This document shows positions 7,909-14,832 of a stretch of 36,578 bases of DNA, in pieces; the first letter of the stretch is position 1; the number at the start of each line of letters is the position of its first letter. The notes under the pieces are model-generated. The model did no database searches. It was not told where the DNA came from and saw nothing but the letters and a program-made list of their open reading frames with translations. The DNA comes from Flavobacterium psychrophilum (GTDB lineage: Bacteria; Bacteroidota; Bacteroidia; Flavobacteriales; Flavobacteriaceae). The position numbers and the translations under genes are program-made. The stretch covers positions 3,964 to 40,541 of the forward strand of contig DZAU01000006.1 of NCBI GenBank assembly GCA_022729635.1, read 5' to 3'.

Positions 7909-8598
7909 ATGAACCTAAAAGTAATTGCCTTCGATGCTGACGACACTTTATTTGTAAATGAACCTTATTTTTTAGAAACTGAGGAGAAATTTTGCGAATT
8001 GATGCAAGATTATTTATCCAAACACGATATTTCGAAAGAACTTTTTAAAATTGAAATCGACAATTTAAAAATCTACGGATATGGCATCAAGTCTTATATT
8101 CTTTCGATGATTGAAGCGGCGATGAAAATTTCGAACAATACAATTCCTGTTGAATTTATCGAGAAAATCATCGAATACGGGAAAGAATTACTCGAAAAGC
8201 CCATTATTTTATTAGATGGAGTCGAAGAAACCTTGCAAGCTTTGAACTCCAACTACAAACTCGTTGTAGCCACCAAAGGGGATTTATTAGACCAACGCAG
8301 AAAACTACATAATTCAGGATTAGGAAAATATTTTCATCACATTGAAGTGATGGCGGACAAACAAGAAAAAGATTATATGGATTTAATAAAACGGTTGGAT
8401 ATTCAGCCTAAAGAATTTTTTATGATTGGAAACTCTTTAAAATCGGACGTATTACCAGTTTTGTCCATTGGGGGTCACGCTGCGCACATTCCGTTTCACA
8501 CGACTTGGGCACACGAAAGAATTGATTATGAAGTAGAACACCAAAATTTTTATACTTTCGAAAAGATGATGGATGTTTTAGAAAAAATAAAGTCTTGA
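7909..8598 (+). CDS. HAD family hydrolase
   Basis: A 229-residue cytoplasmic phosphatase-like protein. Motif I is DADDT (D9 nucleophile, D11 acid/base), motif II is in VVATKGD, and motif IV is GNSLKSD near residue 175, so all Mg-binding acids are present. A helical cap domain sits between motifs I and II, which fits the HAD-IA group. Its last bases (TTGA) overlap the start of the acetyltransferase-like gene, so the two are likely co-translated. The substrate cannot be told from sequence. Confidence 0.9.
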   Translation: MNLKVIAFDADDTLFVNEPYFLETEEKFCELMQDYLSKHDISKELFKIEIDNLKIYGYGIKSYILSMIEAAMKISNNTIPVEFIEKIIEYGKELLEKPIILLDGVEETLQALNSNYKLVVATKGDLLDQRRKLHNSGLGKYFHHIEVMADKQEKDYMDLIKRLDIQPKEFFMIGNSLKSDVLPVLSIGGHAAHIPFHTTWAHERIDYEVEHQNFYTFEKMMDVLEKIKS

Positions 8599-9224
8599 AA
8601 ACCCTTTTAGATATTGAAATTTGGCCAAGAAAGGAACATTTCCTGTTTTTTAAACAAATGGAAGAACCCTTTTTTGGTTTAACAGTTGAAATAAATTGCA
8701 CCAAAGCTTACCAAACCGCGAAGGCTTTGAACACTTCCTTTTTTGTGTATTATTTGCACAAAACCATCGTTGCTGTGAACACGATTGAATCCTTTCGGTA
8801 TCGAATAATCGACGATAAAATTTATGTTTTTGACAGAATCAATGCTTCGGCGACGATAATGCGCGATGATAACAGCTTTGGGTTTTCATTAATAGAATAC
8901 TCGCCCAATTTTGAAGTTTTTGCGGCAAATACATTCGAAGAAATTCAAAGAATAAAAAACACTCCCGGACTTTTTACCAGAGAGTTCCCCAATGAGAACG
9001 TGATTCATTTTTCGGCAATTCCTTGGGTAAATTTTATTTCGCTTTCTCACGCCAGAAGTTACACTTTTGCCGATAGTTGCCCGAAAATTTCTTTTGGAAA
9101 AATGATGATTGACGATAATGGAAAACGAACAATGTCAATGTCAATTCACGTGCATCACGGCTTGATGGATGGGTTTCACGTGGGGCAATTTATAGATTGT
9201 TTTCAGGAATTGATGAATGGTTAA
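8595..9224 (+). CDS. Chloramphenicol acetyltransferase-like protein
   Basis: A 209-residue protein of the trimeric CAT fold. The catalytic HHxxxDG motif is intact (HHGLMDG, residues 187-193), and typical N-terminal blocks (RKEHFLFFKQMEEPFFG) and SFRYRI are present. It uses acetyl-CoA to acetylate a hydroxyl group. Start: TTG at 8595 overlaps the HAD stop and matches the family N-terminus. It sits in an ordinary chromosomal pair with a HAD phosphatase, not in a resistance cassette, so a housekeeping or other acyl acceptor is as likely as chloramphenicol. Confidence 0.88.
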   Translation: MKTLLDIEIWPRKEHFLFFKQMEEPFFGLTVEINCTKAYQTAKALNTSFFVYYLHKTIVAVNTIESFRYRIIDDKIYVFDRINASATIMRDDNSFGFSLIEYSPNFEVFAANTFEEIQRIKNTPGLFTREFPNENVIHFSAIPWVNFISLSHARSYTFADSCPKISFGKMMIDDNGKRTMSMSIHVHHGLMDGFHVGQFIDCFQELMNG

Positions 9225-9227
9225 GAA

Positions 9228-9250
9228 GTGGTCAGTGGTCAGTGGTCAGT
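9228..9250. repeat. Three tandem copies of GTGGTCA
   Basis: Three head-to-tail copies of GTGGTCA (9228-9248) plus a partial fourth lie just after the acetyltransferase-like stop codon. Confidence 0.7.
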
Positions 9251-9284
9251 ATTTAGTGTTCGGGTTGAAGCACTAAAAATTAAA

Positions 9285-9325
9285 AGTCACAGCTTACAGA
9301 CAAAATAGTGCTGTAAACTGCGACT
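9285..9325. repeat. Imperfect inverted repeat, 15-base arms
   Basis: AGTCACAGCTTACAG (9285-9299) and CTGTAAACTGCGACT (9311-9325) are complementary at 13 of 15 positions. The hairpin sits between the convergent acetyltransferase-like and ssb genes. Confidence 0.55.
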
Positions 9326-9342
9326 CAACCTGATTCCTAATT

Positions 9343-9365
9343 TCCCCTTCGGGGGATAGGGGGCT
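9343..9365 (-). repeat. C-rich gene-end repeat, copy 1 (after ssb)
   Basis: On the minus strand the sequence reads AGCCCCCTATCCCCCGAAGG followed by GG, beginning one base after the ssb TAA. It contains a CCCC-TTC-GGGG hairpin and belongs to the family also seen at 18068, 30688 and 30763. Confidence 0.75.
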
Positions 9366-9698
9366 TTACTTCCCTAAAAGAAGCAAATCATTCACGACTA
9401 CTTCTGTGATATATCGTTTTTCTCCGTTTTTATCGTCATAACTTCTGTGGGTTAATTTGCCTTCTATGGCAATTTGCTTGCCTTTGGTTACATATTTTTC
9501 GATGATTTCGGCAGTTTTCCCCCAGGCAACAACTTTGTGCCATTCGGTTTGTTCTACTTTTTCTCCTTTGTCGTTTGTATAACTATCGTTTGTGGCGATG
9601 GTTATATTAGCTAATTTTTTCCCTCCGTCGAAGGTTTTGATTTCTGGATCATTTCCTACGTTCCCGATTAACTGTACTTTGTTTTTCATTGCATTCAT
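9366..9698 (-). CDS. ssb: Single-stranded DNA-binding protein, short form
   Basis: A 110-residue OB-fold protein with typical Ssb blocks: NKVQLIGNVGNDPEIK, a WHKVVAWGKTAEI core and IEGKLTHRSYDDKNGEKRYIT. It ends immediately after the fold (VVNDLLLLGK) and lacks the Gly-rich linker and acidic DDDIPF-type tip that recruits partner proteins in the canonical replicative Ssb. The ATG is preferred over the in-frame TTG at 9749, because a -7-like CATCTTTG (9760-9767) would place the transcript start almost on that TTG. A second, full-length Ssb elsewhere in the genome is likely. Confidence 0.92.
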   Translation of the reverse strand: MNAMKNKVQLIGNVGNDPEIKTFDGGKKLANITIATNDSYTNDKGEKVEQTEWHKVVAWGKTAEIIEKYVTKGKQIAIEGKLTHRSYDDKNGEKRYITEVVVNDLLLLGK

Positions 9699-9759
9699 GG
9701 CGTGTAAATTTAAATTGTTAGTATATGTTTTGTTGAATTGTTCGTTCAAATCAACAGGG

Positions 9760-9767
9760 CAAAGATG
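9760..9767 (-). promoter_or_regulatory. Probable -7 element of ssb
   Basis: The minus strand reads CATCTTTG, close to TAnnTTTG, about 60 bases before the chosen ATG. Confidence 0.4.
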
Positions 9768-9930
9768 CGACGACCCTAAAAAATTATTCGGTTGATAACT
9801 ACTTACTTTCGGTTGTAACTATTTGTAACCGTTTGTAAATGGAAAAAAATGTATATATTTGATTGATTTTAAAAGAATTAATGATTTTTTGAGATTTCAG
9901 AAAAATTTCTAATAAAACTACTAAAAAAGG

Positions 9931-11241
9931 ATGATAAATAAAATACTGAAATTTACTAACCTTCATTTTGGAGAGGAAGACAAACAAAAAGTGCTAGAAA
10001 CTGTAAAATCAAATATAAGTTTTCGAGGTTCAAACCTGTGGATTTTAGCCTGTGCAATTGTAGTGGCTTCCATCGGATTAAATGTGAATTCGACTGCTGT
10101 GATTATTGGCGCAATGCTCATTTCGCCTTTAATGGGACCAATTATTGGGGCTGGATTTGGACTCGGAATGTATGATTCCGAATTAGTCAAAAAATCATTA
10201 AAAAATCTTTTGATTGCAACCGTTGTGAGTTTAGTAGTTTCGACAGCTTACTTTTTTTTGAGTCCTTTTAAAGAAACCCAATCCGAATTATTAGCCAGAA
10301 CCTCACCAAATATTTATGATGTATTGATAGCCTTTTTTGGAGGACTTGTAGGGGTAATTGCTATCACAAGAGTCGAAAAAGGAAATCCAATTCCAGGCGT
10401 TGCCATCGCAACAGCATTAATGCCTCCGTTATGTACAGCGGGTTATGGCTTGGCCATTGGCAACTATAAATTCTTTTTTGGTGCACTATTTTTATATACT
10501 ATCAATTGTGTTTTTATTTGCATTTCGACCTTTCTAATTGTAAAATATTTGAAATATCCAGCGGTAAAACAAGTTGATGCCAAACGTCAAAAACAAATAA
10601 AATATGGAATTACGGCCTTGACACTGGTAATGATGATTCCAAGCATATTTTTTGCCTACACCCTGTTTGAAGAAAAAAAAACCAAACAAAAAATCAATCT
10701 TTTTATTGAAAATGAATTTATAAATAAAGGATATACCATTCTTTACAAAAAAATAGATCTAAACACAAAACCCAATAAAATAGAACTTGCATTTTTGAAA
10801 CATAAATTTAGCGAAGACGAAATATTGGATTATAATCAAACATTAAACGACTATAAAATTGAGAATACCAAATTGCAAATTAAACAAGACACAACAGATA
10901 TTAAGAAATATATTTTGGAACAAATTCATTCCGGAAAATCCGAATTAGACGCAAAAGACATAAAAATCACTCAGTTAAAAAATGAAATTGCATCCAATAA
11001 ATACAACAATAAAGCTTTATTAGAGGAAATAAAAATTATTTTCCCTGAAATTGAAAACATCTCTATTGCCAATCATAGTTTTAATAAAAATACCGATATC
11101 ACTGATATTCACCCAGTTTTGATATACAAAAGCAAGATAAATTTATCCGCCGCATCAGAAGAAAGGCTAAAATTGTGGTTACAAAAAAGACTCTCAAAAG
11201 AAAAAATAGAAATCTATAGGCAAGGAACAAACAAATCCTAA
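9931..11241 (+). CDS. DUF389 family membrane protein
   Basis: A 436-residue protein with a DUF389 membrane domain (about residues 30-240). Conserved features are NSTAVIIGAMLISPLMGPIIG, GGLVGVIAITR, and PGVAIATALMPPLCTAGYGLA with its Pro-Pro motif; six or so membrane segments are visible. The C-terminal third (about 245-436) is soluble, Lys/Glu-rich and partly coiled-coil-like. The function of this family is not established. The ATG follows an AAAAAAGG stretch. It is followed after 55 bases by a small zinc-ribbon gene on the same strand. Confidence 0.85.
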   Translation: MINKILKFTNLHFGEEDKQKVLETVKSNISFRGSNLWILACAIVVASIGLNVNSTAVIIGAMLISPLMGPIIGAGFGLGMYDSELVKKSLKNLLIATVVSLVVSTAYFFLSPFKETQSELLARTSPNIYDVLIAFFGGLVGVIAITRVEKGNPIPGVAIATALMPPLCTAGYGLAIGNYKFFFGALFLYTINCVFICISTFLIVKYLKYPAVKQVDAKRQKQIKYGITALTLVMMIPSIFFAYTLFEEKKTKQKINLFIENEFINKGYTILYKKIDLNTKPNKIELAFLKHKFSEDEILDYNQTLNDYKIENTKLQIKQDTTDIKKYILEQIHSGKSELDAKDIKITQLKNEIASNKYNNKALLEEIKIIFPEIENISIANHSFNKNTDITDIHPVLIYKSKINLSAASEERLKLWLQKRLSKEKIEIYRQGTNKS

Positions 11242-11296
11242 ATTTTTGATTCAAAAACATTTGAAATACTATGAATAATTTCAATCTCGAAAAACT

Positions 11297-11647
11297 ATGA
11301 CTAAAACCTGCCTTGAATGTGGAGACAAAATTGTAGGTCGTGAAGACAAAAAGTTTTGCAGCGACGGTTGTCGCAATGCCTACAATAATAAAATAAACAA
11401 AGACAGCACTAATTTTATGCGCAACGTGAACAACAAATTGCGCAAGAATTACCGAATACTTTCGGCTTTGAATGTCGAGGGAAAAAGCAAAACCTCCAAA
11501 TCAAAACTCTTGAGCAAGGGTTTCGATTTCGAATTTTTTACCAATATTTTAAAAACCAATACAGGAAACACCTATTATTTTGTGTACGATCAAGGGTATC
11601 GCCTTTTGGAAGAGGAATATTATATGCTTGTCAAAAAAGAAATTTAG
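11297..11647 (+). CDS. Small zinc-ribbon protein
   Basis: A 116-residue protein with an N-terminal CxxC...CxxxC pattern (C5, C8, C21, C25) in CLECGDKIVGREDKKFCSDGC, very likely a single zinc site, followed by a basic middle (RNVNNKLRKNYRIL) and a mixed C-terminal region ending LVKKEI. It resembles short conserved Bacteroidota proteins of unknown role; the basic segment would allow nucleic-acid binding, but that is inference. It is 17 bases before the M28 peptidase gene and probably co-transcribed. Confidence 0.75.
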   Translation: MTKTCLECGDKIVGREDKKFCSDGCRNAYNNKINKDSTNFMRNVNNKLRKNYRILSALNVEGKSKTSKSKLLSKGFDFEFFTNILKTNTGNTYYFVYDQGYRLLEEEYYMLVKKEI

Positions 11648-11664
11648 AACCCAATTCTATCCCA

Positions 11665-14061
11665 ATGAAAAAAAATTATACCTCCGTTTTTTCCGTAGCA
11701 TTTATCCTTGTAATTCTTGGATTGCTGTTTGTCACAATGATGCCGCGATGGACAACTGACGATGAAGTTCCGCTTTCGGAATTTTCGACCAAAAGAGCTT
11801 TAGAACAAGTCAAAAACATTTCTCAAAAACCCCATTATGTGGGATCAGAAAATCACGATGTGGTTGCGAATTATGTGGTTAAAGAATTGCAAAAACTAGG
11901 TTTAGAAACTTCAATTCAGGAAGGTTTTTCGTTTTCGGATTGGGGAACATTGACAAAATGCAAAAACATTTTGGCTCGAATAAAAGGAACCAATAGCGAG
12001 AAAGCTTTGCTTTTGCTTTCGCATTACGATAGTGCACCACATTCTTCGTCTCTTGGAGCAAGTGATGCAGGTTCTGGCGTGGCAACAATTATCGAAAGTG
12101 TTCGTGCTTTTCTTTACAATAAAACGCCACACAAAAATGACATCATTATTCTGATTACAGATGCCGAAGAATTAGGGTTGAATGGTGCAGCACTTTTCGT
12201 CACCGAACACAAATGGGCAAAAGAAGTAGGTTTGGTTCTCAATTTTGAAGCCCGAGGAAGTTCCGGACCAAGTTATATGCTGATGGAAACCAATAAAGGA
12301 AATGCCGGTTTGGTCAAAGAATTTGCTAACGCCAATCCTAAATTTCCTGTGTCGAATTCCTTAATGTACAGCATTTACAAAATGTTGCCCAACGATACAG
12401 ATTTGACCGTTTTCAGGGAAGAAGGCAATATTCAGGGTTATAATTTTGCTTTTATCGACGGACATTATAATTATCACTCGGCTCAGGACGACATCAATCA
12501 CTTGAGCAAAAACACCTTGGCACATCAAGGAGAATATTTGATGCCGTTGCTGAATTATTTTTCGAATGCTGTTTTGAATTCAACTAAAAACACCAGTGAC
12601 GATGTTTATTTTACGATTCCATATACTTTTATAAGCTATCCTTTTGATTGGGTTTTACCAATGGTGATTATTGCTTTTGCACTATTTGTGATTATACTAT
12701 TCATTGGAATTGGAAAAAGAATATTAATCTTTAAAGAAATTCTAAAAGGGTTCATTCCGTTTTTGGGTTCCGTACTTTTTTCGGGATTAATCACTTTTTT
12801 TGGATGGAAATTATTGCTGATACTCTATCCGCAATACAACGATTTGCTCAACGGATTTACTTATAACGGACACGATTATATTGCGGCGTTTGTGCTGTTG
12901 ACTTTGGCAATTTGCTTTGTGTTTTACCAAATTTTCTCTGTCAAAAAACTGACGATGAACCATTATGTTGCCCCGTTATTTATTTGGATTCTCCTCAATT
13001 TAGCGATTGCTTTTTACTTAAAAGGCGCAGGATTTTTGATAATTCCGGCTTTCGCAGGATTGATTATGTTGGCTTCTTTTGTGCTAACTCAAAAGTCTAA
13101 ATGGATTCTGAATCTTGTTTTGAGCATTCCTGCCTTACTGATTATTGCACCTTTTATTCAAATGTTTCCAATAGGTTTGGGATTAAAAATGCTGTTTGGA
13201 AGCGCCATTCTTACTGCCTTGTCTTTTGGATTATTGCTGCCGGTTTTTGGCTCGTTTACACGAAAAGGAATGTCGTCGTTACTACTGTTTCTGGTTGCAA
13301 TTGGGTTTTTCGCCAAAGCACATTATTATTCCGGTTATGAGTTGGGCAAAGCCAAATCGAATAGTTTGGTTTATATTCTCGATGCTGACAATAACAAGGC
13401 AACTTGGGCAACTTATGACACGAATCTTGACCAATGGACAAAAACCTATTTAGGAGAAAATCCGAAATCTGCCAAAGATTTAAACGATAATCCTTTGTAT
13501 AGCAAATACAATTCAGGTTTTAGTTTTAGGACTGATGCGCCAATGAAAGCAATTGCAAAACCTACCATCGAATTCCTGAAAGACAGTGTTGTTGGCAGCA
13601 ATCGCCATTTAAAAATACGAATTACGCCAAACCGAAAAGTCAATCGATACGATGTTTTAGCCAAGGAAGATTTATATATTGAGAATTTCAAAGCCAATGG
13701 ATTGTCGGTTTTAGGTCAAAAAGGCACCAAATACGAACGAAAGGGCAAGAAAATATTGAGTTATTATGTAGTGGATCAACTTCCTTTTGAGATGGAATTT
13801 AACATTCCTGCTTCAAGTGTTTTAGATTTGGATTTAATGGAAAGTTCATTCGATTTGATGAGCAATCCGTTGTTTTCAATGGCGAAACGCCAAGATTGGA
13901 TGATGCCAACGCCATATGTTTTGAATGATGCTGTTATGATTCAACAAAAAATAAAACCAAGCACTAAAATTGTCGAAGAAAAGCCAGCGAGTTCCGGAAT
14001 TCAATATGCTGTGAAAAAAGATAGTTTGACGGTTGTGAAAGACAGTTTGAGAAAGCCATAA
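11665..14061 (+). CDS. M28 family metallopeptidase with C-terminal membrane domain
   Basis: A 798-residue protein. After an N-terminal membrane anchor (about 8-26) comes an M28 aminopeptidase-type domain with the zinc and catalytic residues in place: HYD (H120, D122), ASDAGSG (D134), DAEE (E168 catalytic, E169 ligand) and a late HYNYHSAQDD His. From about residue 325 to 555 there are eight or so membrane segments, then a periplasmic beta-rich tail. This layout resembles the ER metallopeptidase/Vps70-like branch of M28. It probably trims peptides in the periplasm. Substrate unknown. Confidence 0.88.
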   Translation: MKKNYTSVFSVAFILVILGLLFVTMMPRWTTDDEVPLSEFSTKRALEQVKNISQKPHYVGSENHDVVANYVVKELQKLGLETSIQEGFSFSDWGTLTKCKNILARIKGTNSEKALLLLSHYDSAPHSSSLGASDAGSGVATIIESVRAFLYNKTPHKNDIIILITDAEELGLNGAALFVTEHKWAKEVGLVLNFEARGSSGPSYMLMETNKGNAGLVKEFANANPKFPVSNSLMYSIYKMLPNDTDLTVFREEGNIQGYNFAFIDGHYNYHSAQDDINHLSKNTLAHQGEYLMPLLNYFSNAVLNSTKNTSDDVYFTIPYTFISYPFDWVLPMVIIAFALFVIILFIGIGKRILIFKEILKGFIPFLGSVLFSGLITFFGWKLLLILYPQYNDLLNGFTYNGHDYIAAFVLLTLAICFVFYQIFSVKKLTMNHYVAPLFIWILLNLAIAFYLKGAGFLIIPAFAGLIMLASFVLTQKSKWILNLVLSIPALLIIAPFIQMFPIGLGLKMLFGSAILTALSFGLLLPVFGSFTRKGMSSLLLFLVAIGFFAKAHYYSGYELGKAKSNSLVYILDADNNKATWATYDTNLDQWTKTYLGENPKSAKDLNDNPLYSKYNSGFSFRTDAPMKAIAKPTIEFLKDSVVGSNRHLKIRITPNRKVNRYDVLAKEDLYIENFKANGLSVLGQKGTKYERKGKKILSYYVVDQLPFEMEFNIPASSVLDLDLMESSFDLMSNPLFSMAKRQDWMMPTPYVLNDAVMIQQKIKPSTKIVEEKPASSGIQYAVKKDSLTVVKDSLRKP

Positions 14062-14244
14062 TAGATGGTCACAAATTGTGATGACATAAAAATTATTTAT
14101 TGTTTTTTATTGGTCAGATGTTATTGCATCGCCTATTTGCTAAAGTTCGGGTCGCATACAATCATAGGTGTTCACGACCAATTATCGATTATGTTCATTT
14201 CATAAAGTTTTATTAATACGCCTGTATTTACAAATTAATCTTTC
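14062..14244. other. Intergenic region before the hibernation factor gene
   Basis: I see no gene and no strong terminator here. Confidence 0.4.
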
Positions 14245-14252
14245 TATTTTTG
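14245..14252 (+). promoter_or_regulatory. -7 element of the HPF/RaiA gene
   Basis: TATTTTTG is a perfect TAnnTTTG match, 23 bases before the ATG at 14276. It supports that start over upstream in-frame codons. Confidence 0.6.
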
Positions 14253-14275
14253 AAATATCAATAAATAATTTACTT

Positions 14276-14590
14276 ATGAAAATTCAATTTAATACAGACA
14301 AAAACATCGAAGGTCACGAAAGATTAGAAAAATTTTTTACTTCAGAATTAGAAAAAGAATTGGCACGTTTTGACGAAAAAGTAACACGAATTGAAGTGCA
14401 TCTTGGTGACGAAAATAGTGCCAAAGGAGGCGTAAACGATAAACGCTGTGTGATTGAAGCACGACCAGCAAAAACAAAACCTGTCGCAGTAACAGCCTAT
14501 GCTGATTCTATAGAAAAAGCATTTTTTCAGGCAACCGAAAAAATAAAGAAAACCTTAAATACCACTTTTGAAAAACAACTTGAACACTAA
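14276..14590 (+). CDS. HPF/RaiA-family ribosome-associated protein
   Basis: A 104-residue protein (start MKIQFNTDKNIEGHERLEKF) of the sigma-54 modulation/ribosome hibernation fold: beta-alpha-beta-beta-beta-alpha, with basic patches (VNDKRCVIEARPAKTKP) and a C-terminal helix rich in Lys. Such proteins bind the 30S subunit to shut down or protect ribosomes in stationary phase. It is the short form, without the C-terminal dimerisation domain of long HPF. The frame extends upstream to 14168, but that part has no family similarity and spans the promoter. A strong terminator follows. Confidence 0.88.
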   Translation: MKIQFNTDKNIEGHERLEKFFTSELEKELARFDEKVTRIEVHLGDENSAKGGVNDKRCVIEARPAKTKPVAVTAYADSIEKAFFQATEKIKKTLNTTFEKQLEH

Positions 14591-14623
14591 TATTTTTCTG
14601 AAGGGTTTTTATTAATTCAGCTG

Positions 14624-14665
14624 AAACAGTCTAAAAAAGCAATTCTTTTTTAGACTGTTTTTTTT
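14624..14665 (+). terminator. Intrinsic terminator of the HPF/RaiA gene
   Basis: A perfect 15-bp stem (AAACAGTCTAAAAAA, 14624-14638, with 14646-14660), a seven-base loop and a T tract running to 14665. Confidence 0.92.
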
Positions 14666-14802
14666 ACACAATAAAATTATATTTGTTAAACCGATAGTAT
14701 AAATTGACATTAATAAAATCAAACAATTATTTGGTTTCGGTTTAGCCTATTTTGCTTAAGCTAGATTGAAAAAAAACATAGTGCATTTATAAAAGATAAT
14801 AC

Positions 14803-14810
14803 TATCTTTA
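14803..14810 (+). promoter_or_regulatory. Possible -7 element of the AsmA-like gene
   Basis: TATCTTTA matches TAnnTTTG at seven of eight positions, 22 bases before the ATG. Confidence 0.4.
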
Positions 14811-14832
14811 TGTAATACTTAAACTTTACCAA

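Noticed and set aside
8595..9224. Chloramphenicol resistance gene
   Set aside because: The fold and motif fit CAT, but the gene is translationally coupled to a HAD phosphatase in ordinary chromosome; resistance cannot be inferred.
9699..9749. TTG start giving a longer Ssb
   Set aside because: The added residues are low-complexity (Asn/Thr) and the codon lies almost at the expected transcript start.
14168..14275. Upstream in-frame extension of the HPF/RaiA gene
   Set aside because: It spans a perfect -7 element and has no similarity to the family, which starts at the ATG at 14276.
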